A DNA stretch of 64,000 nt from Umezawaea beigongshangensis. Its GTDB lineage: Bacteria > Actinomycetota > Actinomycetes > Mycobacteriales > Pseudonocardiaceae. Of this stretch, positions 24,763 through 32,056 are shown piece after piece. Made by a program: the position numbers and the translations under genes. Numbering within the stretch: the first letter of the stretch is position 1; the number at the start of each line of letters is the position of its first letter. A model generated the notes under the pieces. That model was not told the origin of the DNA. It was given only the letters and a program-made list of their open reading frames with translations, and did no database searches. The stretch lies in assembly GCF_016464305.1 (NCBI RefSeq), contig NZ_JAEIOJ010000003.1, positions 1 to 64,000 of the forward strand. Direction: 5' to 3'.

Positions 24763-25710
24763 TCAGCCGAAGAAGACCGACGAGATGGTGTTGTCGAATC
24801 CGACGGTGCGGAGGTCGATGATGTCCTCCGTGACGACGAGGGACTTGCCCTTGCAGTCCTTCTCCGACCAGATCTTCACCGGACCGGTGGGCCGGATCGC
24901 CGAGGCGACGTCGTCGCGCCCGGCGTTCTGGCAGCCGACGCCGGACAGGCCCTGGGAGGCGTTGCTCTCGCTGAACGTGCCCGCGTCGTCGAACAGCAGG
25001 GCGCTGCCCCTGGCGCCGGCCGGCGCGGGGGTCGTGGGCGCGGGAGTCGTGGGCGCGGGGGCGTTCGCGCTGTCGTCGTCGTCCGCGCCGCCACCGGCCT
25101 TCTGCCCGTCCGGGGTCACGCCGAACCACGTGCCGCCCACGCCCTGACCGAGGGTGTCGCCCGCCTTCTGGTCCTGCGCGAAGCGGTAGACGGGCCAGCC
25201 CTTGACGGTGACCTGGAGGTCACCGTCGTCGCGCTTGACCACGCCGAGGTCGGCCTTCTTCAGGCCGGTGAAGAAGACCTTGCTGCCGGGGGCGACGGTG
25301 ACCGGCGGCCACTTCTTCGCGCAGTCGCCGTTGCAGGTGGACTTCGAGGGCGACGCGGTGTCGTTGTCGAAGCGGTAGAGCGTGAGGCCGGAACCGTTCA
25401 CGACGACCGGGTTCAGCGCGCCGGCGCTGCCCGCCGAGAGCTGCACCCACTTCTGCGCGGCCCCCTGCTTGCTGCCGCCCCTCAGGCCCTCGACGCCGGT
25501 GACCCAGTCGCCGGTCCCCTTCTCCGCGTTGTTCTCCTCGGCCGTTCCGGTGAGCAGGTTCAGGGTGTTCTCGTCGATTCCCGAAGAAACCGATTCACTT
25601 GCCTGCGGAGCTGCCGAAGAACTGCCGTCGACGCTGCCTCCACAAGCGGACAACAACGCTGTTCCGGCGGCCACGAGGGCAGCGAGGGTCACGACGCTCT
25701 TGCGAAACAT
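24763..25710 (-). CDS. Lipoprotein_15 repeat lipoprotein with C-terminal crystallin-like domain
   Basis: A 315-aa secreted lipoprotein. The signal peptide MFRKSVVTLAALVAAGTALLSAC ends in a lipobox. Residues 80-205 contain two copies of the secreted Lipoprotein_15/COG4315 repeat, the first with GLTLYRFDND, CNGDCAKKWPPV, the second with GWPVYRFAQDQKAGDTLGQG. After a Pro/Thr/Ala linker comes a C-terminal region with VKIWSEKDCKGKSL and FDNTISSVFFG, resembling a beta/gamma-crystallin or I36-inhibitor Greek-key motif. The start was moved to the ATG at 25710, which has GGAGAG. Its role is unknown; the combination of the two domains is unusual to me. Confidence 0.78.
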   Translation of the reverse strand: MFRKSVVTLAALVAAGTALLSACGGSVDGSSSAAPQASESVSSGIDENTLNLLTGTAEENNAEKGTGDWVTGVEGLRGGSKQGAAQKWVQLSAGSAGALNPVVVNGSGLTLYRFDNDTASPSKSTCNGDCAKKWPPVTVAPGSKVFFTGLKKADLGVVKRDDGDLQVTVKGWPVYRFAQDQKAGDTLGQGVGGTWFGVTPDGQKAGGGADDDDSANAPAPTTPAPTTPAPAGARGSALLFDDAGTFSESNASQGLSGVGCQNAGRDDVASAIRPTGPVKIWSEKDCKGKSLVVTEDIIDLRTVGFDNTISSVFFG

Positions 25711-25808
25711 TGATTCTCTCCACAACCTGCTGGGATCTCTTGTCGATCCGGTCAGCAGGTACACGCGGGGCGCACGCCGACGGTTCAGCGGAGTTCGAGA
25801 ATTTTTTC

Positions 25809-25824
25809 GCGCGACCGAACGCGC
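25809..25824 (-). terminator. Short GCGCG hairpin after the alpha/beta hydrolase gene
   Basis: GCGCG at 25809-25813 and CGCGC at 25820-25824 flank a 6-nt loop just beyond the minus-strand stop at 25828. The following run on the minus strand is A-rich, not U-rich, so this is a weak terminator call. Confidence 0.35.
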
Positions 25825-25827
25825 AGG

Positions 25828-26562
25828 TCAGAGCGACGACCAGAAGCGCTGGAGCAGGTCGGCCCCGGCTCCGGGGTCCTCCGACATCCACCAGTGGCCC
25901 AGGCCGGGCAGCTCCGCGGTGCGCGCGCCCAGCCGCGCCGCCAGCTCGCGCGACCTCGGCGGGTCGCCGAACGGGTCGCCACCCGCGAGGACGATCAGGC
26001 CGGGGGCCGCGGTGGGGCGGGTGAACCCGTCGCCCCAGTCCGCCGCGACGTTCGGCAGGGCCGAGCGGTAGAGGTCCAGGATCGAGCGGCCCATCGTCTC
26101 GGAGTACGCCGAGCGCAGCACCTCGGCGTCGGCCCGGCGCATGCCGAGACCCGTCGTGCTCTCGACCAGCCCGGCGCCGTCGGCGAGCGTCGCGGCGACC
26201 TGGCGCTCGCCGTCCCCCGGTGTCTGCCACACCCGCGCGAGGTCGTGCCACGCGTAGTCCTCGTGGGCTCCCTCGACGAGGTCCACCGCCCAGCTCCGCA
26301 GCGGCACGTCGTACGCGGTCGCCACGCGTCCGACCAGTGCGGCGCCCCAGTCGTGCCCCACCAGGTCGACCGGCTCGCCGATCCGGCGCAGCTCACCGGC
26401 GAGCCACTCGGCGTAGTCGTCCTTCGTCGCCCCGAAGCCCTCCGGTCGCGGTGCGCCGAAGCCGGGCAGGTCCAGTGCGATCGACGGCACGCGCAGCCAG
26501 GACCGCAGCGAGTTCCAGAGAGCGCCCGTCTCCGGCACGCCGTGGACGAACACCGCCGTCAC
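25828..26562 (-). CDS. Alpha/beta hydrolase
   Basis: A 244-aa cytosolic hydrolase. FVHGVPETGALWNSL gives the oxyanion-hole HG motif, and LVGHDWGAALVGRVA is the nucleophile elbow with Asp in place of Ser, the pattern of haloalkane dehalogenases and epoxide hydrolases. The catalytic histidine is in PGLGHWWMSEDPGAG. At 244 residues with a modest lid it is shorter than typical members (about 290), so the exact reaction is open. The GTG at 26562 has AGGAGG upstream. It is 8 bp after the GGDEF/EAL gene and is likely in one operon with it. Confidence 0.82.
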   Translation of the reverse strand: MTAVFVHGVPETGALWNSLRSWLRVPSIALDLPGFGAPRPEGFGATKDDYAEWLAGELRRIGEPVDLVGHDWGAALVGRVATAYDVPLRSWAVDLVEGAHEDYAWHDLARVWQTPGDGERQVAATLADGAGLVESTTGLGMRRADAEVLRSAYSETMGRSILDLYRSALPNVAADWGDGFTRPTAAPGLIVLAGGDPFGDPPRSRELAARLGARTAELPGLGHWWMSEDPGAGADLLQRFWSSL

Positions 26563-26570
26563 AGCCCCTC

Positions 26571-28736
26571 CTACAGTTCGCCGCGCAGCAACCTGTCGAT
26601 CTCCTCGGGAGGTCCGGGCCGGGCGAAGAACCAGCCCTGCCCGGTGTCGCAACCGATCCGGTGCAGCCGCTTGGCCTGCGCCGGCGTCTCCACGCCCTCC
26701 GCGGTCACGCCGAGCCGCAGCGCGTGCGCGAGCTGCACGAGGGTCGCGACGATCTGCGCGTCGACGGGGTCCTCCTCGTCGGCCGCGCGCAGCCCCTCCA
26801 TGAAGGAGCCCGCGATCTTCAGCTCGTGCACCGGCAGGTGCTTGAGGTAGGCGAGGTTCGAGTAGCCGGTGCCGAAGTCGTCGATGGCGATGCGCACGCC
26901 CATGTCCGACAGCGCCCGCAGCGCCTCCAGCGGCTCGTCCGCGGTGCCCATGATGGCGCTCTCGGTCAGCTCCAGCTGGAGCAGGTGCGGCGGCACCGCG
27001 CACTCGTCGAGGATGCGCTTCACGTCGCGGACCAGCTCGGGGTCGCGCGACTGGCGCACCGCCAGGTTGACGGACACGAACGGCGCGGAGTCGCCGAACT
27101 CGACCAGCCAGCGGCGGGCCTGCACGCACGCCTGGTGCAGCACCCAGCGTCCCAGCGACACGATCAGGCCGGTCTCCTCGGCCAGCTCGATGAAGTGGTC
27201 CGGCGCGAGGCGGCCGAACTCGGGGTGCTGCCAGCGCACCAGCGCCTCGACGCCCTTGACGTGGCCGTCCTCCAGGCGCACCAGCGGCTGGTAGTCCACG
27301 TAGAACTCGTTGCGCTCCAGCGCGGCGGGCATCGTCGCCGACAGGGTGAAGCGGGCGACCTCGCGGGCGTTGCGGTCCGGGTCGTACAGCGCCCAGCGGC
27401 TCTTGCCGTCGGCCTTGGCCCAGTACAGGGTGATGTCGGCGTCGCGCATCAGGTCGGCGGCGTTCGTGCCGGCCAGCGCGCGCTCGACGATGCCGATGCT
27501 CGCCGACACGGTCAGCTCGTGGCCGCCGATGCGGATCGGCTGTTCCAGCTCGCGCAGCACCCGCGCGGCCACGTCCACGATGTCCTGCGTGCCCCGCGAG
27601 CCCTCGACCAGGATGACGAACTCGTCGCCGCCCATCCGCGCGACGAGCTTGCCGCCGCCGGAGACGGAGCGGTCCAGCCGCCGGCCGACCTCCACGAGGA
27701 GCTGGTCGCCGACGTGGTGGCCCAGGCTGTCGTTGATGACCTTGAAGCCGTCCAGGTCCAGGTAGCACAACCCGGCGCGCAGCTCCGGCTCCCGCTGGTT
27801 GAACACCCGGCCGAGGCGCTCCAGGAACAGCGCGCGGTTCGGCAGGCCGGTCAGCGGGTCGTGCAGCGCCTGGTAGCGCAGCCGGTTCTGCAGCATGTGC
27901 CGGTCGGTGACGTCCTCGACCATCGCGACCTGGTAGAGCGGCACGCCGTCGTCGCCGCGGACCAGCGACAGCGTCAGGTGCGTCCACACCTGCCCGCCGT
28001 CGGCGCGGTTGAACCGCTTCTCCGCCCGGTAGTGGTCCAGCTCCCCCGCGATGAGCTGGTCGTACAGCCGCCACACGACCCCGGCGTCCTCCGGGTGCAT
28101 CATGTCGCGCACGTTGCGGTCGCGCATCTCCTCGACGCTGTGGCCCAGCATGTCCACGAACGCCTGGTTCACGTCGAGGATGCGTCCGTCGACGTCGGCG
28201 ATGCCGATGCCGATGGCCGCCTCGGTGAACATGGCGCGGAACCGCGCCTCGCTGGCCCGCAGCGCCGTCTCGGCCTGGTCGCGCGCGTCGAGCACGGCGG
28301 CGCGGATGGCCTCCTGCTCGGCGAGGGTGCGTTCCCGCAGCGCGCGGGCGTACCCGGCGGACAGGGAGCCCTGGAGCGCCGCGAGCCGCGAGCGCATCCG
28401 CTCGTCGGCGGTGATGCCCAGCTCGCCCAGCAGCTCGTCGCCGAGGAGCTGCACGGTCCGGCCGAGCGTGTCGGTGCCGGTGAAGTGGGCGTCCACGAGC
28501 CGCGTGCCGACGTCGTGGCCGGGTCGCGCGCAGAACGGGTTGGCGTGCAGCGCTTCGACGAGGACCTCGGTCAGTCCGGTCAGGTGGGCGGCGACCTCCG
28601 CCCGCGTCATGGGCACGTAGCTGCTGCCGATGACCGCGGTCGCCCACGTGCGGGCGAACGCCTCCGCTCCCACCAGCACGGTGGGAGCCAGCTTCGATCG
28701 GCTTCTGGGCACCCGGTGGTCAACCCGTTCCGTCAT
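26571..28736 (-). CDS. PAS-GGDEF-EAL cyclic-di-GMP signalling protein
   Basis: A soluble 721-aa protein. Residues 1-150 are a helical sensor-like region, about 165-285 a PAS domain (FRAMFTEAAIGIGIADVDGRI), about 290-455 a GGDEF domain with an intact RMGGDEF, and 465-715 an EAL domain with EALVRWQ, SVNLAV, LELTES, IDDFGTGYSN and TAEGVE. Both catalytic sets look intact, so it could both make and degrade cyclic di-GMP. The residues before GGDEF (GGGKLVAR) do not contain an RxxD inhibitory site. The start at ATG 28736 lacks a good ribosome site; the frame is open to 28862. Confidence 0.9.
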   Translation of the reverse strand: MTERVDHRVPRSRSKLAPTVLVGAEAFARTWATAVIGSSYVPMTRAEVAAHLTGLTEVLVEALHANPFCARPGHDVGTRLVDAHFTGTDTLGRTVQLLGDELLGELGITADERMRSRLAALQGSLSAGYARALRERTLAEQEAIRAAVLDARDQAETALRASEARFRAMFTEAAIGIGIADVDGRILDVNQAFVDMLGHSVEEMRDRNVRDMMHPEDAGVVWRLYDQLIAGELDHYRAEKRFNRADGGQVWTHLTLSLVRGDDGVPLYQVAMVEDVTDRHMLQNRLRYQALHDPLTGLPNRALFLERLGRVFNQREPELRAGLCYLDLDGFKVINDSLGHHVGDQLLVEVGRRLDRSVSGGGKLVARMGGDEFVILVEGSRGTQDIVDVAARVLRELEQPIRIGGHELTVSASIGIVERALAGTNAADLMRDADITLYWAKADGKSRWALYDPDRNAREVARFTLSATMPAALERNEFYVDYQPLVRLEDGHVKGVEALVRWQHPEFGRLAPDHFIELAEETGLIVSLGRWVLHQACVQARRWLVEFGDSAPFVSVNLAVRQSRDPELVRDVKRILDECAVPPHLLQLELTESAIMGTADEPLEALRALSDMGVRIAIDDFGTGYSNLAYLKHLPVHELKIAGSFMEGLRAADEEDPVDAQIVATLVQLAHALRLGVTAEGVETPAQAKRLHRIGCDTGQGWFFARPGPPEEIDRLLRGEL

Positions 28737-29226
28737 GGTCTTCGGCCTAACGCCACGAACCGAGAGGATACGGGCGGTTGCTGCTCGCAGTCGACAACAC
28801 GGGAGTGGACAACACCGAGCCGGACGCCACCGCCGAGACGTGCGGTTCGCAGGCGCGGACACCGGGTCCGGTCGGGTCGTTCCACACCCTCACCCCTGCC
28901 GGTCGGTCGGTCGGCGCACACCCCCATCATGGGCCACTGCGGTGATCGCGCGCACCGTCCAGCCGGAGCAGACGCCGTTCTGTCCCCCTCGGACGCCCGC
29001 ACCCGGCAGAACGCACTCCCCGTGAGGTCCGTCTGGATCACCGGCGCGGCCGTCTCCGCCGTCGCCCTCGTGCTGCTGGCCGTGCAGCACCGCCGCGGGG
29101 AGACGACGCGGGGAGACGACGCGGGGAGAGGTCCGGTGGTGACGTGCTGCACCCGTGACCCCCCTCCGCTCGACCTGAGCGCTCGTGGAGGAGCACGCTG
29201 GAGCTTCCAACGAAGGAGGTAGCTCC
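28737..29226. other. 490-bp intergenic region with a weak ORF
   Basis: Divergent spacer between the GGDEF/EAL gene and the aldo/keto reductase, presumably holding both promoters. One plus-strand frame from GTG 29022 to TAG 29222 (66 codons) has a hydrophobic stretch, ITGAAVSAVALVLLAVQ, but no ribosome site, and its second half is low complexity. I see no tRNA or riboswitch. A 13-bp tandem repeat lies at 29095-29130. Confidence 0.4.
29095..29130 (+). repeat. 13-bp tandem repeat, 2.8 units
   Basis: The unit GCGGGGAGACGAC occurs at 29095-29107 and 29108-29120, with a partial third copy to 29130. It lies about 100 bp upstream of the aldo/keto reductase start and could be slippage or a regulator-binding array. 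Confidence 0.8.
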
Positions 29227-30075
29227 ATGCAGACTCGCCGGATCGGCGATGTCGAGGTGAGCGCGATCGGCCTCGGCACCATGCCCATGTCGATCCAGGG
29301 CCGCCCCGACCGGGAGCGTTCGATCGCCACCGTCCGCGCAGCGGTCGACGCGGGTGTCACGCTGTTCGACACCGCGGACGCCTACTCGCTCGACGACTCC
29401 GACTTCGGGCACGGCGAGGAGTTCCTCGCCGAAGCTCTGCGGGGTGTCGGCACCGAGGTCCTGATCGCCACGAAGGGCGGTCACACGAGGGTGCCCGGCG
29501 GCGGCTGGGCGCTCGACGGCAGCCCCGAGCACCTGCGAGCGGCGTGCGACGCCTCGCTGCGGCGGCTCGGGGTGGAGGCCATCGGCCTCTACCAGTTCCA
29601 CCGGCCCGACCCGGCCGTGCCGGTCGCCGAGTCGATCGGCGCGCTCGCCGAGCTGCTCGACGCGGGCAAGATCAGGATGGCCGGGGTGTCCAACCTCAAC
29701 CCGGACGAGATCTCGCTGGCCAACGACGTGCTGGGCGGCCGGCTCGTGTCGGTGCAGAACGAGTTCTCCCTCGCGTTCCGCTCCAGCGAACCCGAGCTGG
29801 AGCTGTGCGCGAAGCTCGACGTCGCGTTCCTGCCGTGGAGCCCGCTGGGCGGCATCTCCCGCGCGGCGGACCTGGGCGGCGAGTACGGCGCCCTGGTCGA
29901 GATCGGGCAGGCGCACGGCGTCAGCCCGCAGCAGGTGTCCCTGGCGTGGATGCTCGCCAAGGCGCCGGTCGTGATCCCCATCCCCGGCGCGTCGCGGCCG
30001 GAGAGCATCCGGGACTCCGCGGCGGCGGCCGACCTGGTGCTGGCGATCGACGAGATCGAACGCCTGGACGGGTGA
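29227..30075 (+). CDS. Aldo/keto reductase
   Basis: A 282-aa (beta/alpha)8 NADPH-dependent reductase. The catalytic tetrad is visible: Asp and Tyr in DTADAYSLDD, Lys in LIATKGGH and His in YQFHRPDP. The C-terminal cofactor segment is IPIPGASRPESIRDSAAAADL. It belongs to the general actinobacterial AKR group (YdbC/IolS-like) with no specific substrate evident. The ATG at 29227 has an excellent GGAGG seven bases upstream; 14 earlier codons in frame are excluded on that basis. A strong terminator follows. Confidence 0.88.
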   Translation: MQTRRIGDVEVSAIGLGTMPMSIQGRPDRERSIATVRAAVDAGVTLFDTADAYSLDDSDFGHGEEFLAEALRGVGTEVLIATKGGHTRVPGGGWALDGSPEHLRAACDASLRRLGVEAIGLYQFHRPDPAVPVAESIGALAELLDAGKIRMAGVSNLNPDEISLANDVLGGRLVSVQNEFSLAFRSSEPELELCAKLDVAFLPWSPLGGISRAADLGGEYGALVEIGQAHGVSPQQVSLAWMLAKAPVVIPIPGASRPESIRDSAAAADLVLAIDEIERLDG

Positions 30076-30079
30076 CAAC

Positions 30080-30118
30080 GCGCGGGGGGGCATCCCTGGA
30101 CAGGACGCCCTCCCGCGC
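30080..30118 (+). terminator. 12-bp stem terminator after the aldo/keto reductase
   Basis: Arms 30080-30091 and 30107-30118 pair at 11 of 12 positions (GCGCGGG core), 5 bp after the stop. A second small inverted repeat, GCTGAAC 30117-30123 with GTTCAGC 30132-30138, overlaps its end and lies upstream of the first lysozyme gene. Confidence 0.8.
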
Positions 30119-30200
30119 TGAACACTGGAGAGTTCAGCGGATGCGGTCGCGGCCGAACGGATGCACCATTTGAGGCAGAGAGAGCAGCACTGCCGACCGA

Positions 30201-31061
30201 ATGGGGGCGTTCGTGAGGATCTGCACCCTTCAGCACGCGTGGACCGCGCGGGTCAGCATCACCAGGACCACGGCCGTCATCACCGGCGCCGCCGCTCTCG
30301 TCGCCGGAGCCTTCGCGGCACCGCGGGCGGCAGCGGCGGTGGCCGGCCCGCCCACCGGCTCGGCCGACCACTACGCCGGATCGCAGATCGCCGAGCACGA
30401 GGGCGCGGAGGGGACGAGCGGCCGGACGCCGGACGGCACGGTGCCGGGAATGGACGTCAGCGGCCACCAGGGCGCGGTCGACTGGCAGCGGTCGTGGAAC
30501 GACGGCGCGCGCTTCGCCTACGTCAAGGCCACCGAGGGCACCGACTACCTCAACCCCGTGTTCGAGCAGCAGTACGTCGGCTCGCACGACATCGGCATGA
30601 TCCGCGGGGCCTACCACTTCGCGCTGCCCGACCGCTCCGACGGGACGGCGCAGGCGAACTTCTTCGTCGACAACGGCGGCGCCTGGTCGCGAGACGGCCG
30701 CACGATGCCACCGGCGCTCGACGTCGAGTACAACCCCTACGGGGACCACTGCTACGGCCTGGACCAGACCGGGATGACCGGGTGGATCAAGTCCTTCAGC
30801 GATCAGGTGCTCACCCGAACGGGTAGACATCCGATGATCTACACCTCCACGAACTGGTGGAACACGTGCGTCGGCGGCGGCACCGACTTCCACACCACCA
30901 ACCCGCTGTGGATCGCCCGGTACGCCGAGACGATCGGTGAACTCCCCATCGGCTGGGGGTTCCACACCATCTGGCAGTGGCGGGCGGCCGGTCTCTTCCC
31001 CGGCGACCAGAACGTCTTCAACGGTGATCAGGAGCAGTTGAACCGCATGGCGCTCGGTTGA
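30201..31061 (+). CDS. Secreted GH25 lysozyme (first of a tandem pair)
   Basis: Exported muramidase cleaving peptidoglycan. The 286-aa protein has an N-terminal signal peptide (hydrophobic core TTAVITGAAALVAGAFA) and a pre-domain GSQIAEHEG. The GH25 barrel runs from about residue 85, with catalytic Asp in GMDVSGHQG and the Asp-x-Glu pair in ALDVEYN, plus FAYVKATEGTDY and YTSTNWW typical of the family. The ATG at 30201 has a weak ribosome site; a GTG at 30213 is possible. It shares long identical stretches with the next gene, so they are recent paralogues. Confidence 0.9.
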   Translation: MGAFVRICTLQHAWTARVSITRTTAVITGAAALVAGAFAAPRAAAAVAGPPTGSADHYAGSQIAEHEGAEGTSGRTPDGTVPGMDVSGHQGAVDWQRSWNDGARFAYVKATEGTDYLNPVFEQQYVGSHDIGMIRGAYHFALPDRSDGTAQANFFVDNGGAWSRDGRTMPPALDVEYNPYGDHCYGLDQTGMTGWIKSFSDQVLTRTGRHPMIYTSTNWWNTCVGGGTDFHTTNPLWIARYAETIGELPIGWGFHTIWQWRAAGLFPGDQNVFNGDQEQLNRMALG

Positions 31062-31174
31062 CCCTGGTCCGTTCTCGTGACTGATTCACTTAAAGCCTGG
31101 CCAATTGGTTACCCAATCGTCCAGACTGCCGTCGAATCACCCCCTGCACGGACTCGGAACCGAGGAGTCTGACG

Positions 31175-32005
31175 ATGACGCCCTTCGCCAAGTTCACGAC
31201 CGCGCTCGCCACGTGTGCGAGCACCCTGCTCCTGATCACCGCCGTCCCGGCCGGCGCGGCGGCCGCGCCGGCGCCGGACGACCTGACCGCGGCGCTCCAG
31301 CGGGAGAACCACACGCTCGGGTCGCAGATCCGCGAGCACGAGGGCGGCGACGAGCAGATCGTCGTCCCCGCGGACCCGTCGTCGAACGCCGTGGTCGAGG
31401 GCATCGACGTCGCCAGCTACCAGGGCAACGTGAACTGGAGCCACTACTGGAACCAGGGCAAGAGGTTCGCCTACACCAAGGCCACCGAGGGCACGAGCTA
31501 CCTGAACCCGTACTTCGCCCAGCAGTACAACGGGTCCTACGACGTCGGCATGATCCGCGGCGCGTACCACTTCGCGCTGCCGGACCGCTCCAGCGGCGCG
31601 ACCCAGGCGAACTACTTCCTGGCCAACGGCGGCGGCTGGTCGCGCGACGGCAGGACGCTGCCGGGCGCGCTCGACGTGGAGTACAACCCGTACGGCGGGA
31701 CCTGCTACGGCCTCAGCGCGTCGGCGATGGTCAACTGGATCCTCGACTTCAGCAACACCTACCACGCGCGGACCGGGGTGTGGCCGGTGATCTACACGTC
31801 CACGAACTGGTGGAACCAGTGCACCGGCAGCAGCGGCGACTTCAGCAGCACCAACCCGCTGTGGGTGGCCAGGTACGCCAGCACGGTCGGCGCGCTGCCC
31901 TACCGCTGGCAGCAGCACACGATCTGGCAGTACAGCGCGACACCGATCGACCAGAACCAGTTCAACGGCGGCTACGACCGGCTCCAGGCGCTGGCCAACG
32001 GCTGA
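31175..32005 (+). CDS. Secreted GH25 lysozyme (second of a tandem pair)
   Basis: A 276-aa exported muramidase with the same design as its neighbour: signal peptide ending near AGAAAAPAP, pre-domain GSQIREHEG, catalytic GIDVASYQG and ALDVEYN, and YTSTNWWNQC. The ATG at 31175 has a GAGGAG site. The 113-bp gap between the two genes contains an AT-rich stretch with CCAATTGG, so it probably has its own promoter. The paralogues differ most in the signal peptide and linker. Confidence 0.9.
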   Translation: MTPFAKFTTALATCASTLLLITAVPAGAAAAPAPDDLTAALQRENHTLGSQIREHEGGDEQIVVPADPSSNAVVEGIDVASYQGNVNWSHYWNQGKRFAYTKATEGTSYLNPYFAQQYNGSYDVGMIRGAYHFALPDRSSGATQANYFLANGGGWSRDGRTLPGALDVEYNPYGGTCYGLSASAMVNWILDFSNTYHARTGVWPVIYTSTNWWNQCTGSSGDFSSTNPLWVARYASTVGALPYRWQQHTIWQYSATPIDQNQFNGGYDRLQALANG

Positions 32006-32008
32006 CGC

Positions 32009-32048
32009 GGTGCGGGGCCCGGCCGCGAGTGCGACCGGGCCCCGCACC
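32009..32048. terminator. 14-bp perfect hairpin, bidirectional terminator
   Basis: Arms 32009-32022 and 32035-32048 are exact inverted repeats (GGTGCGGGGCCCGG and its complement) around a 12-nt loop. It is placed between the convergent lysozyme gene and purL, 3 bp after one stop and 8 bp before the other. Confidence 0.9.
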
Positions 32049-32056
32049 AGACGCGA

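Noticed and set aside
26220-29222. 1000-codon plus-strand open frame opposite the GGDEF/EAL gene
   Set aside because: Shadow of the minus-strand PAS-GGDEF-EAL gene; no domain in translation. Only its last 66 codons fall outside and are noted as a weak ORF.
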